A DNA stretch of 41,989 nucleotides from Methanoperedens sp049303315 (GTDB lineage: Archaea > Halobacteriota > Methanosarcinia > Methanosarcinales > Methanoperedenaceae). Of this stretch, positions 8,429 through 17,230 are shown piece by piece. The DNA lies in assembly GCA_049303315.1 (NCBI GenBank), contig JBAQMZ010000055.1, forward strand, positions 1 through 41,989. The letters are read 5' to 3'. Position numbers and translations under genes: made by a program. The notes below the pieces were generated by a model. It ran no database searches. It saw only the letters and a list, made by a program, of their open reading frames with translations, and was not told the origin of the DNA. Within the stretch, counting starts at the first letter, position 1. Each line of letters begins with the position of its first letter.

Positions 8429-9262
8429 TTGAAAAATTATGATATAATTAAGCTTAAAATCGGTGTAATCGGCTGCGGCACAATAGGCGCTGAAATATGT
8501 AAAGCAATCGATACAGGGCTTATCGATGCGCGCCTTGTGGCAATTTATGACAGGAGCATAGAACATTGTGAAAAAATGATTGGCAAGCTTGAAAACAAGC
8601 CCCTGATTTTAAAAATCGATGAACTCATAAAAAGTGTGGATATTGTTGTTGAATGCGCCTCGCAGGAAGCGGTGCGAGAGCACGGGCTTTCGGTGCTTGA
8701 AAACGGAAAAGACCTTCTTGTAATGAGCGTTGGAGCAATGCTTGATTCGGAGTTGTTAAATAAATTCATCCGCGCCGCCAAAAATAAACGGTGCAGGATT
8801 TATATACCATCCGGGGCCATCGCAGGCATCGACGGCTTAAAATCGGCATCCGTCGCATCCATTAATAAAGTAATGCTCACCACCACAAAAAATCCGAAAG
8901 GTCTTGCAGGCGCGCCTTTTATTATCGAGAATAAAATTGACCTTGCATCTTTCCATGAAAAAACCCTCCTGTTCAAAGGAAGCGCAGAAGACGCCGTGAA
9001 GGCATTTCCTCAAAACGTCAATGTGGCGGCTTCATTGAGTCTTGCCGGGATTGGCCCAAAGAAAACCGAAGTCAGGGTTTTCGTTGACCCCAAAGCCTCA
9101 AGGAATATTCATGAAATCACGGTGGAAGGGGATTTCGGAGCATTCACCTGTCATGTTGAAAATGTTCCAGCCCCATCCAATCCCAGGACAAGTTATCTTG
9201 CCGCACTCTCAGCCATAGCCACGTTAAAGAAAATAACAGAGCCGTTACAGATAGGAACCTGA
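8429..9262 (+). CDS. nadX: L-aspartate dehydrogenase (NAD biosynthesis)
   Basis: Oxidises L-aspartate to iminoaspartate with NAD(P)+, the first step of de novo NAD synthesis in many archaea, replacing L-aspartate oxidase. The 277-aa protein starts with a Rossmann fold (GVIGCGTIGAEI, about 11-22) and has the family's RIYIPSGAIAGIDGLKSA segment near 125-142, with the catalytic domain behind it. Length is close to the usual 265-270 aa plus a short N-terminal extension. The start is TTG at 8429, with AGAGGT 8 nt upstream. tatC begins 1 nt after the stop, so they are co-transcribed. An aspartase-type gene at 21.6 kb uses the same substrate. Confidence 0.9.
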   Translation: MKNYDIIKLKIGVIGCGTIGAEICKAIDTGLIDARLVAIYDRSIEHCEKMIGKLENKPLILKIDELIKSVDIVVECASQEAVREHGLSVLENGKDLLVMSVGAMLDSELLNKFIRAAKNKRCRIYIPSGAIAGIDGLKSASVASINKVMLTTTKNPKGLAGAPFIIENKIDLASFHEKTLLFKGSAEDAVKAFPQNVNVAASLSLAGIGPKKTEVRVFVDPKASRNIHEITVEGDFGAFTCHVENVPAPSNPRTSYLAALSAIATLKKITEPLQIGT

Positions 9263-9263
9263 A

Positions 9264-10136
9264 ATGGCAATAGAGGATGTTTTTTCACTGATTTCAGGAT
9301 TAAGAAAAAAGGTATTCTACATAGTTGCGGTTTTCGGGGCCGGGGCGCTTGTTTCCTTTTCCTTCATGGGTGAAGTGATTAAAAAAATAGAAACCGATAT
9401 GTTCTGGCGTCTTGAGCTGCCCGATAAAACTGGCGCATCGGGGCAGCTGGTTGAGATTTCCCATAACCTCACCGCGCTATCAAACAGGATTAATGATTCT
9501 GTCATAGCGCAGAACCTTACAAAACTTTCAGGCGAGTTGATAAATATATCTAGTAGCTTAAATATATACAAACCGAATATCGTTTATCTCACTCCCATGG
9601 AAGTGCTGATGCTTGAGTTCAAGATGTCCCTCATATTCGGGGCGCTTCTTGCATCCCCGCTTGTTATTTATTATGCATATAAAGGGCTAAAAGGCAGGCT
9701 GCCGGCTATCATATCGCAAAATAAATCGTTAATTTTTTCCATTATAGCCGCAGCCGTATTGCTCTTTTTAACCGGGGCGGGATATGCTTATTTTTATATG
9801 CTCCCGCTTTTTTTAAGTTACCTCTATCAGGATGCCATGAGCCTAGGGATAAATGCGAATTTCTCTGTTTATGAGTTCATTTATTTTATTGTAATGACTA
9901 CGGTCATTATAGGGGCTGCTTTTGAATTGCCTCTTATTTTGACTCTCCTTGTCCGATTTGGCGTAACATCGAGGAAGACCCTCTCTTATTACAGGAGACA
10001 TGCTTACATTATCCTCCTCGTAATAGCGGCTTGGATTACGCCGGGACCGGATATTTTCAGCCAGTTAATGGTGACCGTGCCTTTTGTCATGCTGTATGAA
10101 GCCAGTCTTATATTGATGAGGCTGACCGGGAAATAA
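9264..10136 (+). CDS. tatC: TatC, twin-arginine protein translocase subunit
   Basis: TatC is the membrane receptor for twin-arginine signal peptides and exports folded proteins. The 290-aa protein has about six hydrophobic helices, with a long extracytoplasmic loop after the first (about 35-110), then PMEVLMLEFKMSLIFGALLA, YAYFYMLPLFLSYL and AFELPLILTLLVRFGV, all typical of TatC. The first loop is longer than in bacterial TatC, as often seen in archaea. No tatA is in the window. It follows nadX by 1 nt and converges with the ZIP transporter gene, with only 2 bp between the stops. Confidence 0.92.
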   Translation: MAIEDVFSLISGLRKKVFYIVAVFGAGALVSFSFMGEVIKKIETDMFWRLELPDKTGASGQLVEISHNLTALSNRINDSVIAQNLTKLSGELINISSSLNIYKPNIVYLTPMEVLMLEFKMSLIFGALLASPLVIYYAYKGLKGRLPAIISQNKSLIFSIIAAAVLLFLTGAGYAYFYMLPLFLSYLYQDAMSLGINANFSVYEFIYFIVMTTVIIGAAFELPLILTLLVRFGVTSRKTLSYYRRHAYIILLVIAAWITPGPDIFSQLMVTVPFVMLYEASLILMRLTGK

Positions 10137-10138
10137 CC

Positions 10139-10840
10139 TCATACTTTCACAAGAAATTCAAGTGCAAGTACTGAAACTGCACCGAGTAGAACTGCAAGAA
10201 TTACCTTTATGTTGAATTTCTTGTGCGCATCCGGGAGAAGGTCGCTGGCAGCAATATAGAGGAAATCCCCGGTAACGATTGCGAGGACGGCGGTGTTAAG
10301 AACATTTGGAATTAAAAATGCAAGTGAAGCGCCTATCGGATAGAGTATAGATTCCACAGTAAGAGTGGACAAAATTGCGAGTTTTCCCACACCTGAACGT
10401 TTGAGAAGAATTGTAGTCGTGAGTCCCTGGGGAATCTCGTGCACTATTACAGAGAGCGCAACTACAATCCCTGTGAGCGGATTTATTAAGTATGCAATAG
10501 CGATGCCAATGCCGTCTATTATGTTGTCCGAAGCCATGCCGAGCACGGGAAGCCAGCCAATCTTGTGTACTTCCGAAGTACATTCGTATTCTCCGCATGA
10601 ATGAATCATCGTGAGGCGCTCAAGAAGGTAGAAAAAAAAGAAACCTGCTGCGATGTAAATGGAATCTGCTGGCAGAACTTCAGGGAGCATCTCAAAAAAT
10701 ACCGCGCCCAGCATCGTTCCTGCTGCGAATGCAATTATGTATCGTGTATATGAATCATCCAGCTTGTAATAGAACGGGATTAAGCCGCTGAGAAGATCAG
10801 CCAATCCGGCAAACAATGCCAGAATAATGGAAATAATCAT
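10139..10840 (-). CDS. ZIP family divalent metal transporter
   Basis: A 233-aa membrane protein with about eight hydrophobic helices. Helix V carries HEIPQG (H134-G139), the ZIP metal-site motif; the matching helix IV site reads SDNIIDGIGI, so the usual HN is replaced by DN while the downstream DG is kept. E50 and E54 (FFEMLPE) are also typical. ZIP proteins of this GufA/ZupT type move Zn2+, Fe2+ or similar ions into the cytoplasm. A cysteine/histidine pair in the loop after helix III (HSCGEYEC) might sense metal. The metal cannot be told from sequence. Confidence 0.88.
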   Translation of the reverse strand: MIISIILALFAGLADLLSGLIPFYYKLDDSYTRYIIAFAAGTMLGAVFFEMLPEVLPADSIYIAAGFFFFYLLERLTMIHSCGEYECTSEVHKIGWLPVLGMASDNIIDGIGIAIAYLINPLTGIVVALSVIVHEIPQGLTTTILLKRSGVGKLAILSTLTVESILYPIGASLAFLIPNVLNTAVLAIVTGDFLYIAASDLLPDAHKKFNIKVILAVLLGAVSVLALEFLVKV

Positions 10841-10914
10841 GGACTTCCTGAAATTACTTTATCAGGTTTATTCTTTTCGGCTTATGCGAGAGATTAAATT
10901 GCCACGAGGCATTT

Positions 10915-13500
10915 TCACTGCCATATACTCCACCATGGTTTCTTTGCAGGTGCCGGTTGGATTGGTTCGGGGCCCACAACAATTTTCCATTCACCACTCT
11001 TAAAAGCCTCAACACCACTCTTTAAACCCTCGTTTCCAATACCGGCAATCAAATAATAATTTATTCCGGAATTCGTATCGCTCTTATCAAAGCGATAAGA
11101 AACTACACCATTTGATTTATCAGTATATTTTATTTCGTTTTCATCGAGTATGAAAATCTGTGTAAAAATAAAACCTTCTGTTTTTATAGTCGGCATAAAA
11201 CGATTCCCGTAATAAAGGAACGTGGAGGTATCATCCGCCCTGAGCAAATATATAAAAACATCGGCATTATTTATATTTGATTGTGCTACAAGGTTTTGTC
11301 CACTTTCACCCGCTTTTAACGTTTCAAGCGTCATTTTGACAATCTCAATCCTGAACTCTTCTTTGAAGAATTTTTCCAATTCGGAAACACCATCTTCACC
11401 TTTTTCATACACGACCACAACATTAGCGCCACGCCGAAGCTGAAGATTTTCTGTCCTGGGAGATGAAGCGGTTATAGTTACGTCTCCCGTCCAGAGATAT
11501 TTCCCGAGAACGTTGCGGATACTGTGATCCGTTTCAACTACAGGGCTTACAGGCCCAAACGTTGTAGGAATTTGTTCGATGGCTTTAAATCTGATTTTTT
11601 GGTTCTCTTTAACCCATGCTTCGATGTACCCGTTGCTGTCGGTTTTTCCAATTATTAAGTATTCCCCTTCCACGAATAATTTGATTTTTCCAGGCAATTC
11701 CAATATATCTTTCACGTTCATTGCAGTCAGGATTTTTGTAGGGATATTCAGGTGACCCAGCGCCCAGTCAGTAGCCATGCCTACAACAATATCAAATATT
11801 ATTTCCGTTCTTTTATCGAATACCTGTTTATATACCTCCACTCCGCGTATCGGTGCTCCATGTGGATCAACGGTTCTCAGGCTGACCTTGAAAACTTTAT
11901 AAGCAACATTATTGGAGCAAATATATCCGGTTTCATTGGATATTTTGAATAACGAGATTTCTGAAGAGTCCGAAGATTCACATTGTATCCGGATCTGTTC
12001 ATCTATCGTTGTAGGTCCTTCTCTGGTGTATTTGCCTGGTATGAATTGCGTTGATGTTGGGGTTATGATTAGTGTGGTAGGCATAGGTATGATTGTAGAC
12101 GTTGGAGTGGTTGTAACTAAGTAAATCCTGACTTTCACCCCTATGCCATCGCCTCCCGTGTAATGATAAAAGCTAATCGTATTTTTCCCGGCTTTAATCT
12201 TATCAGTCACATCGAACCACTTACCCCGGACAGTGGTCTCTTGGACTTCCTGACCCCTGATATAGTCGTAAAATATCCCACCGAGTTTCGTATCATGTCT
12301 CACAAACTTCCACGCATATTCCCCATTTAATTTCAGATAACCATTCCAACCGCCGAATTGGTTGGCTTCGTCCTTTCCCTTCGCATATACGGCAGCTTCA
12401 ACCTTATTGAAATTCTGCGGTACGTCTATTGTCCAGGTTTTTGGCGCTTCGGTGTAATGGACAACTCCCAAATCCTTAACTTCGGATTCTTCCTGAACCG
12501 ATGCCCCTGTAACAGTTACAGCCGGTGTAGCCGTGGCTGGGATGCTGCTGACGCTGAATGACTGTTCATCATAATCGTATCTTGTCTGGAGAACGCCTCC
12601 TCCCGCGTCCCTGTCCCATACAGCAGCCCTGGCAGTCCAGATTCCAGCGGGACCATAGGAAGGAATATTATATTCGAAATAAATGCTTGTGTCTGCGCCT
12701 GTGTTGAGAGTGACGATTTTATACGGGACATCTTTCCAGTTTCCCTGCGGGTCTCTCACGCTGAAGCCAACCGGAAAAGCATGGGAAGTCCCTCCGTTGT
12801 TTTTAACATAAACCGTGGCGCTGAGAGTGTCTCCGGCGACGTACGATGAAGATAATCCGGAAAGGCTGACAGATGCACTGGTTGCCGGTGTTGCGGTTAT
12901 GGCAGGCGTGGGGGTTATTACAGGTGTTTGGGTCGGGGGAGAAGTTGGTGTAGGAGTCTGGGTTATTGCAGCAGTTGTGTAAATCCTGACCTTCACTCCT
13001 ATGCCGTCGCCGCCGGTGTAATGGTAATAGGTAATAGTATTTTCTCCTGCGGAAATCTTACTGGTCACATCAAGCCATTTACCCCTGCCATTGGTTTCCT
13101 GTATCTCTGCGCCATTTATATAATCATAAAATATGCCGCCAAGCTTCGTATCATATCTCACGAACTTCCATGCGTATTGTCCGTTTAATTTCAGATACCC
13201 GTTCCATCCACTGTACTGGTTGACTTCGGTTTTACCCTTGGCATATACCCCGATTTCAACTTTATTGAATTCCTGCGGGACGTCTATTGTCCAGGTTTTG
13301 GGCGCCTGGGTGTAAAGGACTACTCCCAAATCGTTCTCTATAACTGCGGCATTCGCTATGGAGCTAAACAAAATAATTGCGGCGATTATTACATTAATTG
13401 CCGTTACAAATAGTAAAATACTATTTTTGTAAACAGTCAGTTTATTTACCTCACCGCACTTACTATCGTGCTTCAATTTCTCCCCCTTTTGCTGGATCAC
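10915..13500 (-). CDS. Secreted or surface protein with a duplicated ~118-aa domain
   Basis: An 861-aa exported protein. A hydrophobic segment at about 26-50 ending in SIANA looks like a signal peptide or anchor. Two copies of the same domain (57-175 and 343-461), about four-fifths identical, flank a middle CARDB-like beta domain (208-318). Proline/threonine-rich linkers (180-207, 464-485) follow each copy. The duplicated domain ends in YHYTGGDGIGVKVRIY and may be a beta-sandwich for ligand or sugar binding. The C-terminal ~350 aa I do not recognise. The first in-frame start is GTG at 13500 without a clear ribosome site; a TTG at 13476 just after GGGGGAG, or no-leader initiation, are alternatives. 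Its role at the cell surface is inferred only. Confidence 0.82.
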   Translation of the reverse strand: MIQQKGEKLKHDSKCGEVNKLTVYKNSILLFVTAINVIIAAIILFSSIANAAVIENDLGVVLYTQAPKTWTIDVPQEFNKVEIGVYAKGKTEVNQYSGWNGYLKLNGQYAWKFVRYDTKLGGIFYDYINGAEIQETNGRGKWLDVTSKISAGENTITYYHYTGGDGIGVKVRIYTTAAITQTPTPTSPPTQTPVITPTPAITATPATSASVSLSGLSSSYVAGDTLSATVYVKNNGGTSHAFPVGFSVRDPQGNWKDVPYKIVTLNTGADTSIYFEYNIPSYGPAGIWTARAAVWDRDAGGGVLQTRYDYDEQSFSVSSIPATATPAVTVTGASVQEESEVKDLGVVHYTEAPKTWTIDVPQNFNKVEAAVYAKGKDEANQFGGWNGYLKLNGEYAWKFVRHDTKLGGIFYDYIRGQEVQETTVRGKWFDVTDKIKAGKNTISFYHYTGGDGIGVKVRIYLVTTTPTSTIIPMPTTLIITPTSTQFIPGKYTREGPTTIDEQIRIQCESSDSSEISLFKISNETGYICSNNVAYKVFKVSLRTVDPHGAPIRGVEVYKQVFDKRTEIIFDIVVGMATDWALGHLNIPTKILTAMNVKDILELPGKIKLFVEGEYLIIGKTDSNGYIEAWVKENQKIRFKAIEQIPTTFGPVSPVVETDHSIRNVLGKYLWTGDVTITASSPRTENLQLRRGANVVVVYEKGEDGVSELEKFFKEEFRIEIVKMTLETLKAGESGQNLVAQSNINNADVFIYLLRADDTSTFLYYGNRFMPTIKTEGFIFTQIFILDENEIKYTDKSNGVVSYRFDKSDTNSGINYYLIAGIGNEGLKSGVEAFKSGEWKIVVGPEPIQPAPAKKPWWSIWQ

Positions 13501-13581
13501 TATTCCATTATAAGTTAAAAACCCTTATTTAATTATCACAATTAATATGGTAAATAGTTTTTGGTCGTTACAACAATGGAC

Positions 13582-15276
13582 TCAGAACCCATGCGCTGCG
13601 TACGGAGCAATCATAACAAATACAAACGACATCAGAATCAGCACCGCAAATAGCACCACAATTGAATTTGCAACTTTTTCCACCTTCTCGCCGTTTCCCA
13701 TAACCCTTGTGAGCGATGAAGCCACAACATCGCGGAACACATGCCCGCCGTCAAGAGGTACTGCTGGAAGGCAATTAAATAAGCCGGCATAGAAATTCAT
13801 CCATCCCACCCAAAGGAGAATATTCAAAATCCAGAATATCCCGATTCCAAGCGGCACAGCCCATCCTGTGGGTTCATAGAAATTGGCGAGCACCCCGCTG
13901 AAGCCCGGAAATCCTTCCCCCTGAAGACCAAAAATGGGTAAACCAAAAAGCAATGCCCAGCCTGCGATACCGGTCATATATGAAGGGATGCTCTTAAGTA
14001 CGTTCAGATAGCTTGCAGCCGGGAACTGGCCTATGCCGATTCCCATGGAATAACTGACCGCTCCTTCCTCAGGCGAATAGGAAACGCCGAGAAAACCTTT
14101 TTTGACCTCGTTCTGGTATGGATATTGTGAGAGCGTGATATTCCTGAATGTTTCCATTCGGGCGTTAACCGAGCTGTTGCTCAAAAGATAAACATCCACT
14201 TTCTGACCGGCAGTTGTGGAATTCATGAAATTAATAAAATCATCAAGTTCCTTGATTTCGGTATTATCCATTTTTACGATAATCATCCCCTTCTTTAAGC
14301 CGGCGGCTTCTGCCGGTGAGCCCTGTATGACTTCAAATACGCGAACGCCGACGCGCGTCTCGTTCGTGTCCGTCGCGACCATATTGATATCTTTTCTTAC
14401 CCCCTTTTCAGTCAAATGAAGAGTAACATTGTTCCCCGGTTGCAGGGTTTTTGCATAAAAAATGAAATCATGCGCAGTATTGACATCTTTATCATTAATC
14501 CCTGTCAATATCATATTTGGTTTTACACCTGCAAGGTCGGCAGGGTAGCCGGGAACCACGCTTGTTACCATTACATCTCCCACAGGAGAAATAGAGCCAA
14601 GCAATGTAAAGAAAAGTACGAATGCGACAAATGCAGTAACGAAATTTGCCATTACGCCTGCTGTAAGCACCCTCACCCGTTCGCTGCGTGTTGCAAGCTT
14701 TTTAGGTTCCACGGGTCCGGATTCCGGCTCCGTTTTCTCTTCTTTTTTCCCGAGAAGCTGCTCGTCATCAGGTTCGGCAAAGCCTCCGATAGGGACAAGA
14801 GCCACTAATATGCCCATGGATTTCACCTTGATTCCTTCCACTTTGCATAAAATGGCGTGTGAAAACTCATGCACGACCAGTGTTACGATTAAAGCGATAA
14901 TGCCCCAGTAAAAAGGTATATATTCGTTAATGCCCGGAATCAGGAAAATATTACGGGGCTCGTTGAATTTACCCGGCACCGGAACAGTCTGCGCCTGGAA
15001 CGACTTAATCATCATGTAATCGATGAGCAATACAAGAATGAACATCGCAAGCATTCCGATAAGCATCGCGGGAAGTCCGATATTTGCAAATGTCCTCCAG
15101 AATCGTTTGTGAACTGCAAGCCTGTCGAGAAATCCCTGCCCTTTTGTGGTGCGAATCATCAATATAGGTCCGTATGCCGTGATATTATATTTGCTTAAGA
15201 TTCCGCGCCTGTCAAGGAACATGACAAGAAGCCAGTAGAGTAAAAAAACCAGCAGGACAATATTAGTTGAATTCAA
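13582..15276 (-). CDS. Membrane site-2 protease family metallopeptidase (M50) with two PDZ domains
   Basis: Intramembrane zinc protease that cuts membrane-bound regulators or signal-peptide remnants. The 564-aa protein has N-terminal helices, the zinc motif HEFSH (H136-H140), two PDZ-like domains in tandem (roughly 220-300 and 305-370) and the second active-site motif LPAVPLDGGHVF near the C-terminus, in which the aspartate is the third zinc ligand. This layout is close to RseP-like/M50 enzymes common in archaea, whose substrates are mostly unknown. An acidic linker (about 168-185) sits between the zinc motif and the PDZ domains. The gene diverges from cutA across about 70 bp. Confidence 0.9.
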   Translation of the reverse strand: MNSTNIVLLVFLLYWLLVMFLDRRGILSKYNITAYGPILMIRTTKGQGFLDRLAVHKRFWRTFANIGLPAMLIGMLAMFILVLLIDYMMIKSFQAQTVPVPGKFNEPRNIFLIPGINEYIPFYWGIIALIVTLVVHEFSHAILCKVEGIKVKSMGILVALVPIGGFAEPDDEQLLGKKEEKTEPESGPVEPKKLATRSERVRVLTAGVMANFVTAFVAFVLFFTLLGSISPVGDVMVTSVVPGYPADLAGVKPNMILTGINDKDVNTAHDFIFYAKTLQPGNNVTLHLTEKGVRKDINMVATDTNETRVGVRVFEVIQGSPAEAAGLKKGMIIVKMDNTEIKELDDFINFMNSTTAGQKVDVYLLSNSSVNARMETFRNITLSQYPYQNEVKKGFLGVSYSPEEGAVSYSMGIGIGQFPAASYLNVLKSIPSYMTGIAGWALLFGLPIFGLQGEGFPGFSGVLANFYEPTGWAVPLGIGIFWILNILLWVGWMNFYAGLFNCLPAVPLDGGHVFRDVVASSLTRVMGNGEKVEKVANSIVVLFAVLILMSFVFVMIAPYAAHGF

Positions 15277-15344
15277 GAAGAGTTCTCCCGGAATATTCTC
15301 AGTAAATTATTAAATACGTTACGCATATTATGCAGGGTGACATA

Positions 15345-15656
15345 ATGTTTTCAATCGTATATATAACCGCTGGGGATATGGATGAAGCCCGCAAAATCGG
15401 AAGGGAACTCGTTGAAGAACATCTTGCGGCATGTGCGAATATTTTCCCGATTACGTCGATTTTCAGGTGGAAAGGTAAAATCGATGAGACCGGCGAATTC
15501 GGGATTATAGTCAAGACAAAAACCGAAAAGATTAAAGAAATAGAGAAAAAAGTCAAAGAGCTCCACAGTTATGAAGTGCCATGCGTGGTCTCATTCAGGC
15601 TGGATGAAGGTTCTTCGGATTATCTTAAATGGATAGAAGATTCCGTGGAGGGTTAA
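15345..15656 (+). CDS. cutA: CutA1-family divalent cation tolerance protein
   Basis: CutA1 proteins form very stable trimers and are linked to copper tolerance in bacteria; the cellular role in archaea is unsettled. The 103-aa product has the characteristic blocks GRELVEEHLAACANIFPI, FRWKGKIDETGEFGIIVKTK and HSYEVPCVVSF. The ATG at 15345 is preferred because GGGTGA lies 4-5 nt upstream; an in-frame ATG at 15330 would add five residues. It is followed 1 nt later by the repeat ORF at 15658. Confidence 0.93.
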   Translation: MFSIVYITAGDMDEARKIGRELVEEHLAACANIFPITSIFRWKGKIDETGEFGIIVKTKTEKIKEIEKKVKELHSYEVPCVVSFRLDEGSSDYLKWIEDSVEG

Positions 15657-15657
15657 T

Positions 15658-15807
15658 ATGAAAAACTTTAAGAAAGTTTTATCAAAAACCTTTAAGAAAG
15701 TTTTATCAAAAACCTTTAAGAAAGGTTTATCAAACGACGGGTATGGTGCGCCATACCCGGACACGCCCTCCCGAGGCGTGACTCGGGACGTCCATAAAGG
15801 GGCGTAA
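15658..15807 (+). CDS. Possible 49-aa repeat peptide between cutA and a flavin reductase gene
   Basis: An open frame starting 1 nt after the cutA stop and ending 6 nt before the next ATG. The first half is a threefold 8-residue repeat, (T/N)FKKVLSK, highly basic and amphipathic; the second half (NDGYGAPYPDTPSRGVTRDV...) is unlike it. No own ribosome site is visible apart from the end of cutA (GGAGGGTTAAT just before ATG), which is actually a good site. The tract is also open on the minus strand, and its DNA is a chain of hairpins, so the frame may be a by-product of a structured repeat and not a real protein. Confidence 0.35.
   Translation: MKNFKKVLSKTFKKVLSKTFKKGLSNDGYGAPYPDTPSRGVTRDVHKGA
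15661..15735. repeat. Three tandem 24-bp palindromic repeats
   Basis: Three head-to-tail units starting at about 15666, 15690 and 15714, each containing CTTTAAGAAAG(G)TTT, a near-perfect hairpin (AAACTTT-AAG-AAAGTTT, and AACCTTT/AAAGGTT in the third). Directly after them come three more hairpins: GGGTATGG/CCATACCC at about 15739-15758, CACGCC/GGCGTG at about 15762-15780 and ATAAAGGG/CCCTTTAT at about 15794-15815; the last includes the start codon of the flavin reductase gene. Confidence 0.8.
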
Positions 15808-15813
15808 CCCTTT

Positions 15814-16360
15814 ATGAAAACAGAGTGTGCCGTGAAGCCCAATAGATTATTCGCCCCGCAGCTTGTGGGACTGGTATCGTCAATGGATAAAAATAAAAGA
15901 CCCAATGTTGCCACACTTGCCTGGATAACAAGCGTTTCGGCTGAACCGCCCCTCTTTTGCATTGCAGTTGGGCGCAGCCGGTACACACATCAATGCATAA
16001 CAAACTCGAAGGAATTTGTATTGAATCTTCCCACCATGGATATACTGAAAGAAGTGCAGCTTGCAGGTACAATATCGGGAAGGGGATAAATTTGAAAAAT
16101 GCGGCCTGACCCCGGTTGAGTCCATTGCATTGAAAACGCCATGCGTAAAAGAATGTGCGGCGCATATTGAGTGCAAGGTTGTATATACGAAAGAAGCGGG
16201 CGACCATACGCTCTTTATAGGAAAGGTTGTGGCTACGACATGCGAAATTGGGGCGGTAAAGGACGGCGTGCTGGACGTTTCCAGGATAAAGCCGGTGCTG
16301 CATCTTGGCGGGACGTTTTTCACTACAGCCGGGGAAATTGTGGATTCAAGGGATTTGTAG
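15814..16360 (+). pseudogene. Flavin reductase (flavoredoxin-like) gene broken by a +1 frameshift
   Basis: The family binds FMN in a split-barrel and reduces flavin or transfers electrons. The first part (15814-16089) reads KRPNVATLAWITSVSAEPP and ends ...LAGTISGRG-stop; the second (from about 16086) continues DKFEKCGLTPVESI... to the end at 16360. Removing one G from the GGGG run at 16082-16085 restores S-G-R-D-K-F and gives one 181-aa protein, which is the family's usual length and order. Either this is a recent frameshift mutation or a sequencing/assembly error in the homopolymer. The start codon lies in a hairpin. It converges with tRNA-Leu. Confidence 0.8.
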
Positions 16361-16379
16361 TTATCTGGAAAAATATGAA

Positions 16380-16462
16380 TGCGGGGGAAGGGATTTGAAC
16401 CCTCGAACTCCTGCGAGAATAGATCTTGAGTCTATCACCTTTGGCCGCTTGGTTACCCCCGC
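16380..16462 (-). tRNA. tRNA-Leu, anticodon CAA
   Basis: The minus strand folds as a class II tRNA: acceptor GCGGGGG/CCCCCGC, D-arm with ACC/GGT stem, anticodon arm ATAGA-CTCAAGA-TCTAT, a long variable arm and T-arm GAGGG-TTCAAAT-CCCTT. The loop gives anticodon CAA, which reads UUG leucine codons. Position 16380 would be the discriminator A; CCA is not encoded. No intron is present. A TATA box lies about 26 bp upstream. Confidence 0.95.
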
Positions 16463-16484
16463 ACGGGGCGGTGCTGAATTATCC

Positions 16485-16492
16485 TTATTAAA
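16485..16492 (-). promoter_or_regulatory. TATA box of tRNA-Leu
   Basis: The minus strand reads AAGTTTAATAAGG here, with TTTAATAA centred about 26 bp before the tRNA 5' end. That is the standard archaeal TATA spacing. Confidence 0.65.
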
Positions 16493-16613
16493 CTTAAGGA
16501 TGTCGTTAATTTATGCAGCATGTCCAAAAGTATTAAGTATCCATTGCTCTATTTAACGCATGATTTTGTGAACTTATTCACAATTTTAATCATATTAATC
16601 TGGAGGAAATTAT

Positions 16614-17201
16614 TTGGCAGTAACAAAAGCAGAAGGCTGGAAAGCAAAATCATGGTACAACTTAGTTGCGCCTGACATGTTCGGAAAGACAAATATCGGA
16701 GAAACCGTGGCTGATGTGCCCGAAAAATTAATCGGAAGGATAGTTGAAATAACCTTGGGGGAATTGACAAACGACCTTTCAAAGCAGAATACCAAACTGA
16801 TTCTGAAAATCGACCGCGTTGGCGGGGACTCGGCATATACAAAATATATGGGGCACCAGTTGACACAGGATTACCTGCGCTCACTTGTCAAAAGACAGAC
16901 ATCGGCTATTGAGACAAACATCTCGGTAACCACAAAAGACGGCTATACCCTGAGAGTAAAGCCATCATGTTTCACAATTAAAAGGGCACGCGCAAACCAG
17001 GTTAAAGCTATCCGCCAGATAATGAATAATGTCATTGCGGCGAAGGCGAAAGAACTTGATATGCAGCAGTTTGTCCAGGATGTTGTAACTGGAAAACTTT
17101 CCGCGATTATTTATCACGATGTCAAACCCATCTATCCTCTCCGCAGGGTAGAGGTCAGGAAGACAGAAATAGAGGCTGAGCCTGGCGCTGTAGCCTCATA
17201 A
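16614..17201 (+). CDS. rps3ae: Small-subunit ribosomal protein eS1 (S3ae)
   Basis: Archaeal/eukaryotic 30S protein near the mRNA exit platform. The 195-aa sequence shows family blocks KSWYNLVAPDMFGKTNIGET (about 13-32), GRIVEITLGELTND and SCFTIKRARANQVKAIRQIM (about 118-138). Length is normal for archaea. The start is TTG at 16614 with a strong GGAGG site 7 nt upstream, which decides it over any downstream ATG. It stands alone, with a T-run after the stop. Confidence 0.95.
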   Translation: MAVTKAEGWKAKSWYNLVAPDMFGKTNIGETVADVPEKLIGRIVEITLGELTNDLSKQNTKLILKIDRVGGDSAYTKYMGHQLTQDYLRSLVKRQTSAIETNISVTTKDGYTLRVKPSCFTIKRARANQVKAIRQIMNNVIAAKAKELDMQQFVQDVVTGKLSAIIYHDVKPIYPLRRVEVRKTEIEAEPGAVAS

Positions 17202-17204
17202 TTC

Positions 17205-17213
17205 TTTTTTTTT
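17205..17213 (+). terminator. Poly-T terminator of rps3ae
   Basis: Nine consecutive T directly after the rps3ae stop codon, followed by a second run of seven T at 17226-17232. Archaeal RNA polymerase ends transcription at such U-tracts. The second run overlaps the end of ccmC, which is transcribed toward it from the other side. Confidence 0.6.
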
Positions 17214-17230
17214 GGAAGTTTAAAATTTTT

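Noticed and set aside
15661..15735. The 24-bp tandem repeats as a mini CRISPR array
   Set aside because: The units abut each other with no spacers, and the frame stays open through them.
15591..15986. A 131-aa minus-strand frame with a repeated F-D-K-x-F-L-K-V motif
   Set aside because: It is antisense to cutA and the flavin reductase; the repeat is explained by the palindromic DNA, so I keep it only as an observation.
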